Shown here: positions 17,460 through 26,285 of the stretch, in pieces | Position numbering within the stretch: the first letter of the stretch is position 1 | Layout of the letters: each line of letters opens with the position of its first letter | NCBI RefSeq assembly: GCF_000226295.1 | Contig: NC_016025.1 | Span: 948,011 to 1,012,010, forward strand | Origin: Chloracidobacterium thermophilum B | GTDB taxonomy: Bacteria > Acidobacteriota > Blastocatellia > Chloracidobacteriales > Chloracidobacteriaceae | Reading direction: 5' to 3' | DNA length: 64,000 nt | Notes under the pieces: model-generated | What the model saw: only the letters and a program-made list of their open reading frames with translations | Databases searched by the model: none | What the model was told of the DNA's origin: nothing | Made by a program: the position numbers and the translations under genes

Positions 17460-19445
17460 ATGGCACGGCTCAACGGGGTTACACGGACACCGGCGACTTC
17501 TTCACAGACTCCAACCACCGGCACCCAACACCTGATCCGGCGCGGGGAAACCCTGTCGGGCATTGCACAGCGTTATGGGACAACGGTGGATGCGCTCCTG
17601 CAGGCCAACCGCCAGATCAGAAATCCGAACCTCATTTACGCCGGACAGACGCTGACGATTCCAACGACCCGTAACACAAGTGCGCCGAACCAGGCCGGCA
17701 GTCAGGCTGGCAGCCAGTATGTCGTGCGCCGGGGCGATACGCTTTCCGAAATTGCCGCCCGCAACGGCATTGATCTGGCGCGGCTCATCAAGGCCAATAC
17801 GCAGATTCAGAATCCCAACCTCATCTATCCCGGACAGGTCATCAACCTGCCGGGCCGCCAGGTAGCAACTCCGGCTCCGGCGCGCCCCAATCCGTCTCAG
17901 CCCAGCCCGGCCCAGCCCGGTCCGGCGCCCTCGCGCCCGACGCCCACGCCCTCCCAGCCAACCACGCCTGCGCCACCCCGAGTGGATACCACCGCCCCGG
18001 TTGGCACGATTCCACGGACCGGCAACGCTTTCATTGATTCGATTGCAGCCGATGCCATCCGCAGCCAGCGGACAACCGGTGTGCCAGCGTCAGTGACGAT
18101 TGCCCAGGCCATTCTCGAAAGCGGCTGGGGACGTTCGGAGTTGACCCGCCAAGCCAATAACTACTTCGGCATCAAGGGCACGGGCCCCGCCGGGTCCGTC
18201 ACGATGCGGACGCGCGAGGTCTTCAACGGCCGCGAGGTCTATGTCAACGCCCAGTTCCGCAAGTACAACTCCGCCGCCGAGTCCTTCGCCGACCATGCCC
18301 AGTTCTTCATCCGCAATCCACGCTATGCCACCGCTATGCGGCACACCAACGACGCCTTCCGTTTTGCGGCGGAGATTCACAAGGCCGGATACGCCACCGA
18401 CCCGAACTACACCAAACTGCTCCACAGTCTCATGCGCGAGTACAATCTGACGCGCTTTGACGCCATTGCGCGGAATGGCAACGCCACACCGGCACCGCCT
18501 CCGGCAGCGCCAACCCCGGCACCTGCGCCCTCGGCACCGCCGGCGGCCGGCACGCGGGAGCACCGGGTTCGGGTCGGCGACACGCTCTCCGGTATTGCCC
18601 AGCAGTACGGGACGACCGTCGCGGCGCTTCAGCGCGCCAATCCCAGCATCACCAACCCCAACCTCATCTATCCGGGCCAGCGCATTGTGATTCCCGGCAG
18701 CGGCAGCACGAATGGCAGTCGGCCAGCGCCGACACCAGCCCCGTCCACCCCGCCGACCTCCGGCTCGCCTGTGCCTCCTGGCCGGGGATTGCCACGCACG
18801 GAAGGGATGACCACAGCCCAGAAGTTCGCCCTGTATGCCAACTACATTGAGCGTCACGGCTCCGCCCAGGCCAAGGCTGATCTGGCCGCCGGACGGGTCG
18901 TGATTCTGGGGCTGCGTACGGAGACCAACACCCGCGCTAATGGCGGGCAGGGCGTCTATGACGACCGCATCGTGACCCTGCGCAAGCTGCCCAACGGTCA
19001 GTTCCAGGTGACGGAACTGCGCGCCAACACGGAACCGAGCAGCCAGTACGAAGATGGCTGGTCAGGACGGACACGGCGCCCGATGGGCGTGGACAGCAAC
19101 CGGGATGGCTGGCTTGACCTGGGCCGGCTGGTGGATGGCACGCACGAGTACATGCGCGCCAATGTCGGCCCCAACTTCGGCCCGACCCAACCCGACGGGA
19201 ACAACATCCTGATGCCCACGACAAGCCGCCCGGTCGTGCGCGACACCAACCACGACGGTGTCTTCGACGAGCGCGATCGCAACCGGAACAGCTTTGAGGG
19301 ACAGACGATGTACTTCCACCGTGGCGGCACGACCAACACCTACTCGGCCGGATGCCAGACCATGCCCCAGAGTGAGTTCAACCGCTTCTGGGATTCGCTT
19401 GGCAACCAGCAGCGGTTCCAGTACGTTTTGGTCACGGTTGGCTAG
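17460..19445 (+). CDS. Triple-LysM glucosaminidase (GH73) with extra C-terminal domain
   Basis: 661 residues from the ATG at 17460, which has GGGAGA upstream; a longer GTG reading from 17409 has none. Order: LysM 1 (about 24-68), LysM 2 (86-131), a Pro-rich linker, a GH73 N-acetylglucosaminidase (about 188-333), another linker, LysM 3 (366-411) and a 200-residue C-terminal domain. The GH73 domain has ASVTIAQAILESGWG with the catalytic Glu and NYFGIKG. The C-terminal domain has repeated DxNxDG calcium-like motifs (DSNRDGWLDLG, DTNHDGVFDERD) and ends with YFHRGGTTNTYSAGCQ, which recalls the SxGC active site of L,D-transpeptidases. No Sec signal is present, as in FlgJ-like hydrolases carried by a secretion apparatus. 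Confidence 0.85.
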   Translation: MARLNGVTRTPATSSQTPTTGTQHLIRRGETLSGIAQRYGTTVDALLQANRQIRNPNLIYAGQTLTIPTTRNTSAPNQAGSQAGSQYVVRRGDTLSEIAARNGIDLARLIKANTQIQNPNLIYPGQVINLPGRQVATPAPARPNPSQPSPAQPGPAPSRPTPTPSQPTTPAPPRVDTTAPVGTIPRTGNAFIDSIAADAIRSQRTTGVPASVTIAQAILESGWGRSELTRQANNYFGIKGTGPAGSVTMRTREVFNGREVYVNAQFRKYNSAAESFADHAQFFIRNPRYATAMRHTNDAFRFAAEIHKAGYATDPNYTKLLHSLMREYNLTRFDAIARNGNATPAPPPAAPTPAPAPSAPPAAGTREHRVRVGDTLSGIAQQYGTTVAALQRANPSITNPNLIYPGQRIVIPGSGSTNGSRPAPTPAPSTPPTSGSPVPPGRGLPRTEGMTTAQKFALYANYIERHGSAQAKADLAAGRVVILGLRTETNTRANGGQGVYDDRIVTLRKLPNGQFQVTELRANTEPSSQYEDGWSGRTRRPMGVDSNRDGWLDLGRLVDGTHEYMRANVGPNFGPTQPDGNNILMPTTSRPVVRDTNHDGVFDERDRNRNSFEGQTMYFHRGGTTNTYSAGCQTMPQSEFNRFWDSLGNQQRFQYVLVTVG

Positions 19446-19489
19446 GAACAACCGCATCGCACTGGCGGTGCAGGAAAGGACAGACATCT

Positions 19490-20014
19490 ATGAGCGGACA
19501 AATTGGTGGCATTGCGCCCGGCGTTCCCACGCCGGGCACTTCCAACCATCCCCACGGAGCACAGTCACCCGCGACTGGCGGCAAATCCTTTGAATCCATT
19601 ATGCAGCAGACAGCCGGGCAACCGACCGATGTGCTCCACCAGGGAAGCGGTACGTCGGGCCTGACCTTGGAGCAACTCCGTGCTGACCTGATGCAACGCT
19701 TAGCCAACCCAAACGCCAACGACTTTGGAATTTCCTTTGACCAGGCGCGGCTGCGGATTTCTGCTCTGCGGGATGGTATCCACGGCATGGCTCCCGACCG
19801 GCGCTCCCCAGACCTGCTGGCGCGGTTCTCACAGGTCGAAAATCAGTGGATGCAGATTGAGACGATACTCAATTCCGACCGGGAACTGTCGCAGGGAGAG
19901 TTGCTCGGCTTGCAGGCACGCATGTACCAACTGACTCAGAACATCGAAATTCTGAGCAAGGTCGTGGATCAGGTCACGAGCGGCATCAAGACCGTTCTCC
20001 AAACAAACGTTTGA
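19490..20014 (+). CDS. Small protein resembling a type III secretion inner-rod subunit
   Basis: 174 residues. The N-terminal half is Gly/Pro/Ser-rich and probably disordered. The C-terminal 60 residues are helical. They end QLTQNIEILSKVVDQVTSGIKTVLQTNV, the pattern (…xLSKVVxxxTxxIxTLLxxQ/N) of YscI/PrgJ/HrpB-type inner-rod proteins. The resemblance is from memory and covers a short helix, so the assignment is tentative. It follows the LysM-glucosaminidase by 44 bases and may be co-expressed with it. The ATG at 19490 is preceded by GGAAAGGA. Confidence 0.45.
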   Translation: MSGQIGGIAPGVPTPGTSNHPHGAQSPATGGKSFESIMQQTAGQPTDVLHQGSGTSGLTLEQLRADLMQRLANPNANDFGISFDQARLRISALRDGIHGMAPDRRSPDLLARFSQVENQWMQIETILNSDRELSQGELLGLQARMYQLTQNIEILSKVVDQVTSGIKTVLQTNV

Positions 20015-20022
20015 ATTGCCCG

Positions 20023-20047
20023 GCCTGGCTTCATCCACCCGCCAGGC
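20023..20047 (+). terminator. Hairpin after the inner-rod-like gene
   Basis: GCCTGGC / GCCAGGC form a perfect 7-bp stem with an 11-base loop, 8 bases after the stop. There is no T-run, so intrinsic termination would be weak. Its place just before a promoter supports a terminator role. Confidence 0.35.
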
Positions 20048-20053
20048 GGTGAG

Positions 20054-20081
20054 TTGACAGGCAATCTGGAACCGTTACAAT
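20054..20081 (+). promoter_or_regulatory. Sigma70-like promoter for the two-gene unit at 20228-21039
   Basis: Perfect TTGACA (20054-20059), a 16-base spacer and TACAAT (20076-20081). Transcription would begin near 20088, leaving an untranslated leader of about 140 bases before the ATG at 20228. Confidence 0.55.
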
Positions 20082-20227
20082 CGGCATGCTGCGCTTCCTG
20101 TTCAGCTTTGGTAAGTCCTTAGCGAAGTTGAACTTGAAGCAAGCTGCCAAGCTGTGCGCGAAACCTTTGACCGGACATCCGCCGCACAGCCGCCCCCACC
20201 ACATTCGACACGAAGGGCATTGTGCCG

Positions 20228-20647
20228 ATGAAGCAGCACCGCAGATCACGCCGAGGTGGTAATCACGGCAACAACCAGAATGGCAATGTTGCCAAAAGCT
20301 CCAAGGGAAAACGCCCCGGACAACCAAATCAGAATGGGTTGCCCCAGTATGCCGATGAGGTGTACGAATCCGCTGTCGCCCCACAGTCACCAGCCGAACT
20401 TGAAGCCTACCTGGCAATGCAGATGCGCCGTCTCATCCATGCCCGTCAGGAGCAGGAACGGGCGCTGCGCCAGATTCGGGCCCTGGGCGAGCAACTCGCG
20501 CAGGAAGGCACGCCGCCACAGGTCCAGGAGCAGTACGCGCAGGCCGTTGCTCTTTGGCAATCGTCCCGTCGCAATGGAGTGAGCGCCCGGCAAAAGCTGC
20601 TCTTTGCCATGTCTGAAAAGCTTATGATTGACACCAATCAGCCATGA
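20228..20647 (+). CDS. Basic, coiled-coil protein of unknown function
   Basis: 139 residues from the ATG at 20228. The first 40 are Arg/Lys/Asn/Gly-rich (MKQHRRSRRGGNHGNNQNG...). The rest is helical and charged (AELEAYLAMQMRRLIHARQEQERALRQIRALGEQLAQEG) with coiled-coil potential. I do not recognise a family. Its TGA overlaps the next ATG (ATGA), so the two products are probably made in a fixed ratio and may interact. Confidence 0.65.
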   Translation: MKQHRRSRRGGNHGNNQNGNVAKSSKGKRPGQPNQNGLPQYADEVYESAVAPQSPAELEAYLAMQMRRLIHARQEQERALRQIRALGEQLAQEGTPPQVQEQYAQAVALWQSSRRNGVSARQKLLFAMSEKLMIDTNQP

Positions 20648-21039
20648 CGGACGTTGGGACCTCCCCGCCAGCCACGCTTGACGAATCGCTTGTCAACCGT
20701 ATCCACGAGTTGGCCCGCGCCCTTGGCGTTCCTTCCGATTCGTTTCTGTTCTCCGATTTTGCCGTGGTGGATGCTGACCTGCTGCGCCAGATCGCTGATG
20801 GTTTGACCTTGGCTTTCGTGACGCACTGCTACCACCACCATCCCCGTGGGGAGAATGTCTATGAGCTGATGGCGCTGGAAGAAAAAACCGCTCCCAACAC
20901 ACCGGAAGCGGCCGCGCTCGAAGCCCGTATCGAGGAAGCCGCCGCTGCCCAGATTCCCTTTGTGGTGAGTGTCAATCGCCTGCTCGAAGACTACTACCGC
21001 ATCCGCTGTCAGATTGAGGCGCACCTGAGCGCGCTGTAG
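20644..21039 (+). CDS. Acidic helical protein of unknown function
   Basis: 131 residues, mostly helical and acidic (LVNRIHELARALGVPSDSFLFSDFAVVDADLLRQIADGL). It contains a His-rich CYHHHPRGENVYELM segment and ends in a predicted coiled coil (EEAAAAQIPFVVSVNRLLEDYYRIRCQIEAHL). It overlaps the upstream basic coiled-coil gene by four bases, so a basic/acidic partner pair is plausible. No family is recognised. Confidence 0.65.
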   Translation: MTDVGTSPPATLDESLVNRIHELARALGVPSDSFLFSDFAVVDADLLRQIADGLTLAFVTHCYHHHPRGENVYELMALEEKTAPNTPEAAALEARIEEAAAAQIPFVVSVNRLLEDYYRIRCQIEAHLSAL

Positions 21040-21089
21040 CTGTAGGGTGCCACGACTGAAAGGCACCACCGGGCCCGGTTGGACTTCGG

Positions 21090-22439
21090 CTAGGTTTTGC
21101 CGAGATGCGAATCCAGCCACCAGCCGCCCAGCGCCGCGACGCCCACTGCGGCCCCACACGCCAGGATGGTTATCGTTGTGGAAAGGCGGCTGGCGATGGC
21201 ACCCGCTGCCAGTCCTCCCAAGGCGTATCCTCCTTGGAACGTCACCAGAAAGAGGCTCATCACACGCCCGCGCACTTCGTCCACCAGACCAAACTGGACG
21301 AGCGCCGTCAGTTGGCTCAGCAGGGCAATCAGCGTTCCGCCAGTAGCCACGATGGCCAGCGCCCCGGTGTGTGGCGAGGGCATCAGGGCAAAGATGCACA
21401 GTGCGGTGCCCGTCGCACCCGTCAGAAAGAGTGCCCGCCGTCCGCCGCCGACCGGTTTCGGACGCTGTGCAATGTAGAGCGAGCCAAGCACTGTTCCCAG
21501 TCCGTAAAGCCCAAGCAGCACGGTGTAGAGCCACGCCGGGCCATTCCAGGCTTCCCGTACGTGACTGGGCAGCAGCACCGGCACACAACCTCCGAAGAAC
21601 GTGGCCACAAAGCACAGGACATAGACTTCGACGAGCCCCGGACGCCGCTTCAGATAGTGGCGCACCTGCCGGGCTTCCTGGGCCAGCGCCTGCCACAGGC
21701 TGAGTTCGGCCAGCGGCCGCAGCGGACGGGTAATCCTGGCAAAGGCATCCATCGCCAGGGCTTCTGGCGGGTGCTCCGGCACACGCCCGGCCACTACCAG
21801 TAGCAGCACAAAGGACAGACAGTTGGCGGCGTAGCAGGCGGCCGGCCCCAACATCAGCAGAACTCCGCCTGCCGCCAGCGGGCCAACCATGCGCGCCACA
21901 CTGAGCTGGAGCGAGTTAAGTGCCGTCGCCTGGGGAACTTCGCGGGTGGGCACCAGCCGTGGCAGCAGGGAGACATAGGCCACATTGGCAAAGGCCTGCC
22001 CAATGCCGGTTCCAAACGACAGTGCCAGCAACCACCAGACCTTTGGCTGTCCGGTCACAAACAGCAGCGTCCCCCAGGCCGTGCAGAGGATTTGCAACAG
22101 GGAAGCCAGCAGAAAAACCCGCCGCCGCTCGAACCGATCCACCACCATGCCGCCGGGAAAGGTCAGCAAAAACAGCGGCGACAACATCAGAAAGGCATTC
22201 AGCCCCAGATACCAGGCGCTGCGCGTGGTTTCATAGATGAACCACGCCTGGGCGGTGTTCTGCATCCAGGTCCCGACATTCGACAGCAGGGCCGCTCCCA
22301 GCAGCCACGCCAGTGCGCGATGCCGCAACACCTGCCAGCTTCCCGGTGCGGGTGTGTCCTGCTCCTGCGCCCGCAGCAGGTCCTGCATCAGCTCCGGGTC
22401 GAGCGCCCGAAAGTTGGTGGTGTCGTGGATGTTGCGCAT
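21090..22439 (-). CDS. MFS transporter of the MFS_3 (enterobactin-exporter-like) type
   Basis: 449 residues with about 12 hydrophobic segments. A cytoplasmic N-terminus of about 38 residues precedes the first helix. The loop 2-3 motif GGMVVDRFERRRVFLLASLLQ matches the MFS GxxxDRxxRR signature, and the TWMQNTAQAWFIYETTRSAWYLGL opening is characteristic of the MFS_3 group. The substrate is unknown; relatives export siderophores or drugs. It lies 39 bases downstream of the polysaccharide export gene on the same strand, so it may move a glycan precursor or related compound. Confidence 0.85.
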   Translation of the reverse strand: MRNIHDTTNFRALDPELMQDLLRAQEQDTPAPGSWQVLRHRALAWLLGAALLSNVGTWMQNTAQAWFIYETTRSAWYLGLNAFLMLSPLFLLTFPGGMVVDRFERRRVFLLASLLQILCTAWGTLLFVTGQPKVWWLLALSFGTGIGQAFANVAYVSLLPRLVPTREVPQATALNSLQLSVARMVGPLAAGGVLLMLGPAACYAANCLSFVLLLVVAGRVPEHPPEALAMDAFARITRPLRPLAELSLWQALAQEARQVRHYLKRRPGLVEVYVLCFVATFFGGCVPVLLPSHVREAWNGPAWLYTVLLGLYGLGTVLGSLYIAQRPKPVGGGRRALFLTGATGTALCIFALMPSPHTGALAIVATGGTLIALLSQLTALVQFGLVDEVRGRVMSLFLVTFQGGYALGGLAAGAIASRLSTTITILACGAAVGVAALGGWWLDSHLGKT

Positions 22440-22478
22440 GGCCGCAGGCTGCCGGGAACCCGCCTACGGAAACCCGGA

Positions 22479-23543
22479 TTACCGGATGATGGCGGTCGTC
22501 AGAAGGGGAATGAGTGCTGAAGTGACAAGTGTAGGCAGGCTGCGCATCACGGTTGTTCCAGCCGACCGCAGTTCGGAATGGGGCACGTAAAGCACGTCGT
22601 TAGCCTGCAACACCAGGTCTTTCTGTTTCCCGGACTGAATCGCGGCGAGGCTGATCTTGATTTCTTCACGCTCCAGCTTGCCGGGAACCGTCCGGTAGAG
22701 GCGAATGTCATTGCGTTTGGCTCCCTCGGCCAGCCCGCTGGCCATAGCAATCGCCTGCGTGACAGTAATCGGGTTGCGTGCCGTAATGGGACCGGGCTTG
22801 CGCACATTCCCGGCCAGATAGACGACATCGGCTCGTGGTACGGAAATGATGTCCCCCGGCTGTAACAGAAGGTTGTTTTTGGCATTGCCGGCGATGATGT
22901 CATCAATGTTGATGGAAAGAATTTCGACATCCGGTGGCACATCCTCATCTGGCTCCGGTGTCGGTGCGGCTCCCAGTGCCGGCTGGGCTTCTTCCGCCGG
23001 TTTTGACACGTAGCGGATGACATTGACAAAGCGGCTGGAGTCTTCGGCAAGCCCCCCTGCCAAGGCAATGACATCGAGCAGGCGCATGGCGCGCCGCAGC
23101 GGCTGCCGTCCCGGCGTGCGGACGGCGCCAATCACGGTCACGAGCCGCGAGTTGAATTCCGTCACCGTAACACTGACTTCCGGCTGCCGGAGATACTTCC
23201 GCAACTCCTGCCGCAGCAAATCGGCGGCTTCGCTCTCGGTCAGCCCGGCCAACTGCTGTTTGCCAATGAACAGCAGCTCGACGCTGCCGCTGTCGCCCAC
23301 CCGGAAGCGCCCCGTCAGATCGGGCTGCTTGAACACCTTGATGTCCACGACATCCCCCGGCCCAATCACGTAGTCCCCAGTTGGCGCTGTATAGACCTGG
23401 GTGGCCCGCACGGCCGGGCTGGGCATCACCGGCGGAAATGAAGGTGGATTCGGCGCTGTCTCCTGGGCAAAACTGAAGCCGGCCAGCCCCGGCAACGCCA
23501 ACAACCATAACGCAAGGTAAAGCATGTGTCGTCGGTTCAACAT
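22479..23543 (-). CDS. Wza-like polysaccharide export protein with SLBB domains
   Basis: 354 residues with a signal peptide (MLNRRHMLYLALWLLALPGLAGFSFA). The Poly_export domain is clear (GDYVIGPGDVVDIKVFKQPDLTGRFRVGDSGSVELLFIG). Two SLBB beta-grasp domains follow (VTVIGAVRTPGRQPLRRAMRLLDVIALAGGL; VYLAGNVRKPGPITARNPITVTQAIAMASGL). The protein ends in a hydrophobic stretch (TLVTSALIPLLTTAIIR) that could insert in the outer membrane. Wza-type proteins form the outer-membrane channel for capsule or exopolysaccharide. There is no lipobox Cys. The rest of an export operon is not in the window. Confidence 0.9.
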   Translation of the reverse strand: MLNRRHMLYLALWLLALPGLAGFSFAQETAPNPPSFPPVMPSPAVRATQVYTAPTGDYVIGPGDVVDIKVFKQPDLTGRFRVGDSGSVELLFIGKQQLAGLTESEAADLLRQELRKYLRQPEVSVTVTEFNSRLVTVIGAVRTPGRQPLRRAMRLLDVIALAGGLAEDSSRFVNVIRYVSKPAEEAQPALGAAPTPEPDEDVPPDVEILSINIDDIIAGNAKNNLLLQPGDIISVPRADVVYLAGNVRKPGPITARNPITVTQAIAMASGLAEGAKRNDIRLYRTVPGKLEREEIKISLAAIQSGKQKDLVLQANDVLYVPHSELRSAGTTVMRSLPTLVTSALIPLLTTAIIR

Positions 23544-23651
23544 AGCGCCATCCTGAATCAGAATTTTCGATAGAGAGTCAGATAGTGATGCTCACTGTAA
23601 AGCATTCTTTTCAGGCATCAAAGCCAGTTTGTTGGGCGTGGCGCTACACTT

Positions 23652-23767
23652 CGCCACTCGCCACTCACCACTCGCCACTCGCTATTCGCTATTCGCTATT
23701 CGCTATTCACTACTCACCACTCGCTACTCACCACTCGCTACTCACTACCCGCCACTCGCTACTCGCC
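23652..23767. repeat. Degenerate heptanucleotide tandem repeats before mogA
   Basis: About 16 consecutive 7-base units of the form CGCYAYT/CACTCRC (CGCCACT, CGCTATT, CACCACT, CGCTACT and similar) run up to the mogA start codon. The pattern resembles the short tandem heptamer repeats known from cyanobacterial genomes. It leaves no Shine-Dalgarno sequence before mogA. Confidence 0.8.
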
Positions 23768-24304
23768 ATGACACTCTCAACCATCACCATCGGCATTCTG
23801 ACCATTTCTGACCGCGCCAGTCAGGGGGTGTATCAGGATGAATCCGGCCCGGCCATTCTGGCCGTGCTGCGCGAGTACATCGCCAACGACTGGACGCCCC
23901 TCATGCGCCTTGTGCCCGATGAACAGCCGCTTATCGAGGCCGAACTCCGGCGGCTCACAGACGAAGACGGCTGCTGCCTGGTCGTCACCACCGGCGGCAC
24001 GGGTCCCGCCCCGCGCGATGTGACGCCGGAAGCCACGGCAGCCGTCTGCGACAAAATGCTGCCCGGCTTCGGCGAACTCATGCGCGCCGTGTCACTTCAG
24101 TACGTCCCGACGGCAATTCTTTCGCGGCAGACGGCCGGCATCCGGGGGCGCAGTCTCATCGTCAACCTGCCCGGCAAGCCCAAATCCATCCGGGAGTGCC
24201 TGGCTGCTGTGTTTCCGGCGATTCCCTACTGCATTGATCTCATCGGTGGACCTTACATCACGGGCAACCCTGAGCACGTTACCGTGTTTCGTCCGAAGAC
24301 GTGA
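23768..24304 (+). CDS. mogA: Molybdopterin adenylyltransferase
   Basis: 178 residues from the ATG at 23768, right after the heptamer repeats. ITIGILTISDRASQGVYQDESGPAI and the GGTG motif (CLVVTTGGTGPAPRDVTPEAT) define the MoaB/MogA fold. MogA adenylates molybdopterin before Mo insertion. The C-terminal segment LPGKPKSIRECLAAVFPAIPYCIDLIGG is typical of MogA rather than MoaB. Translation can be read further upstream through the repeats, but homology begins here. No other cofactor-synthesis genes are nearby. Confidence 0.9.
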   Translation: MTLSTITIGILTISDRASQGVYQDESGPAILAVLREYIANDWTPLMRLVPDEQPLIEAELRRLTDEDGCCLVVTTGGTGPAPRDVTPEATAAVCDKMLPGFGELMRAVSLQYVPTAILSRQTAGIRGRSLIVNLPGKPKSIRECLAAVFPAIPYCIDLIGGPYITGNPEHVTVFRPKT

Positions 24305-24308
24305 TCTG

Positions 24309-26285
24309 ATGCGTGCGTTTTGCGCCCTCTGCCGGGCTGTCCGTTGCCACCTGGCCTGGAGCCTGGCGTTACTGCTGTTTTGTGTGTCGGTTGTCGGCGC
24401 GCAAAGTGTTCCTTCGGCGGCAGTGGATGCGGCGGCTCCGGCCGATGACCCGACGGCCCCGGATTATGTCAACCGCCTGACCCGCGCCGACTTTGACCGG
24501 CTGGCGCGTCTGACCCGCCAGGGCAGAGGGCTGGACGTTCCGGCTGTCATGTTCGTCATTGACCGCGCGGATGGGCGCGTCTATTACGCCAACTCGCGCC
24601 GGTTCCGGTTTCACAGCGACTTTGCCCGCGCCACCTACCTGACGCTCGATGCCGGCGATGTCTTTCTGCGCCACAACTACACCAACGAACGCCGGCGGTT
24701 CCTGCTCGGCACGGTGACGTTTCAACCCCGGCTGGAACGTTTCACCTACGAGTTCTGGGAAGGTGACCTGCTGACGCCGTCGTTGCTGGCCGAAGCTCAC
24801 CAACGCCTGACGGCCACCGGCTTTGCCCCGTTGACCTTCAAGGCCAACGCCCGCCGTCACGAGGAAATTGCCGCGCAGCTTCCCGACCTGCCCTGGGTTC
24901 GGGCGGAGACCACACTGCCGGAAACGACGTTCCTGGCGCTCAATCCCGGCCGCGCCGTGGGTGTGCTGCGGCTGGTGGAGCAGTTGCCGCCGGCGCAACC
25001 CTTTGAGCGCGAAGACATTGTGATCTTCAAGGAAACGCCCCTTTCGACGACGCCCCTGCGCGGCATCCTCGTGACGCAGCCGGGCGCGCCGTTGTCGCAC
25101 CTGAATCTGCTGGCCAAGGGCTGGGGCATTCCCAACGCCTACGTCAAAGATGCCGACGTGCGCTTTCGGAGCCTCGTCAACCGCTGGGTCACGCTCGTCG
25201 TCACGGATGACGGCATCACACTCGAACCGGCTGAACAAATCACCGAATCGGAACGCGAACGCGAACTCAGCCGGGAACTGCGCCTCCCACGCGCTGACCT
25301 GCGCTGGCGCGCGTTGACCGACCTGCACCGCCAACGGGCGCGGGATGTCGTCCGGTTTGGGGCCAAGTCCGCCAATCTGGGCGAAGTCGCCCAGGCGCGT
25401 CTGCCCGGCATCATCGTGCCGCGTGGCTTCACCATTCCCTTTGCCCACTACAAGGCCTTTGCCGACCGGCACGGCATCGAGGCGCGCGTCCTGGCGCTGC
25501 TCAACGACGAGCAGTTTCACCACGACCCACAAACCCGGCAGGTTGAGCTGGCGAAGCTGCGGGACTTCATCGTGGCCGCGCCTTTTGACCGGGCATTGCG
25601 CCGCGCTGTTCTGGCGAAGGTTCACCGGGAATACCGTGGACGCGGGCTGTTTGCCCGCAGCTCGACCAACGCCGAAGACCTGCCCGACTTCAGCGGCGCC
25701 GGGCTGTACACCACTGTGCCCAACATCATTGGCGACGAGGCGTTGATCACGGCCATCAAGACCGTCTGGGCTTCAATCTGGAACTTCGAGGCGTTTGAAG
25801 CCCGTGAAGCGGCGCGCATTGACCATCTGGCCGTCTATCCGGCGGTGCTCATCCAGGAAGGCATCAACGCCGACAGCGCCGGCGTGCTTGTCACGACCAA
25901 TCCCTTTGACCGGCGCGACGCCGAGGGTATCTACATCAACGCCAAACGGGGTCTGGGACTGCGGGTTGTTGAAGGCCGGCGCATCCCGGAGCAGATCATC
26001 TACCGTCCCCAAAGCGATGCAGCCCTTGTTCTCACCCGGGCGGATGACGAAACGATATTGACCTTTGACGTAAAAGGCGGCGTCAGGGAAGTGGCCGGCG
26101 TTCCCGACCAACCGGTACTCACCGCCGACCTGATCCGCCGGCTGGGGCAGGCGGCGCTGGCCATTGAGCGCCTCTTTGGCGGCCGGAAGCAGGACATTGA
26201 GTGGCTGACCTACCGTGGGCAGCTCTACATCGTGCAGTCACGCCCGTTCATTGACCGCAACTGGCCAGCGGGGGCGGTACGCTGA
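24309..26285 (+). CDS. Secreted PEP-synthase/PPDK-like protein with permuted domains
   Basis: 658 residues from the ATG at 24309, with a strong signal peptide (CHLAWSLALLLFCVSVVGAQS). After a 200-residue N-terminal domain comes a PEP-utilisers-like swivelling domain (ILVTQPGAPLSHLNLLAKGWGIPNAYV), whose His is the phospho-acceptor in classical enzymes. The ATP-grasp nucleotide-binding domain follows (VRFGAKSANLGEVAQ, then LFARSSTNAEDLPDFSGAGLYTT, and IEWLTYRGQLYIVQSRPF at the end). In normal PEP synthase the ATP-binding domain comes first, and no PEP/pyruvate barrel is visible here. A periplasmic ATP-dependent enzyme would be odd, so its chemistry is open. Confidence 0.75.
   Translation: MRAFCALCRAVRCHLAWSLALLLFCVSVVGAQSVPSAAVDAAAPADDPTAPDYVNRLTRADFDRLARLTRQGRGLDVPAVMFVIDRADGRVYYANSRRFRFHSDFARATYLTLDAGDVFLRHNYTNERRRFLLGTVTFQPRLERFTYEFWEGDLLTPSLLAEAHQRLTATGFAPLTFKANARRHEEIAAQLPDLPWVRAETTLPETTFLALNPGRAVGVLRLVEQLPPAQPFEREDIVIFKETPLSTTPLRGILVTQPGAPLSHLNLLAKGWGIPNAYVKDADVRFRSLVNRWVTLVVTDDGITLEPAEQITESERERELSRELRLPRADLRWRALTDLHRQRARDVVRFGAKSANLGEVAQARLPGIIVPRGFTIPFAHYKAFADRHGIEARVLALLNDEQFHHDPQTRQVELAKLRDFIVAAPFDRALRRAVLAKVHREYRGRGLFARSSTNAEDLPDFSGAGLYTTVPNIIGDEALITAIKTVWASIWNFEAFEAREAARIDHLAVYPAVLIQEGINADSAGVLVTTNPFDRRDAEGIYINAKRGLGLRVVEGRRIPEQIIYRPQSDAALVLTRADDETILTFDVKGGVREVAGVPDQPVLTADLIRRLGQAALAIERLFGGRKQDIEWLTYRGQLYIVQSRPFIDRNWPAGAVR

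Noticed and set aside
24369..25625. 418-codon minus-strand frame within the PPDK-like gene
   Set aside because: Shadow of the plus-strand gene, which has a signal peptide and recognisable domains.
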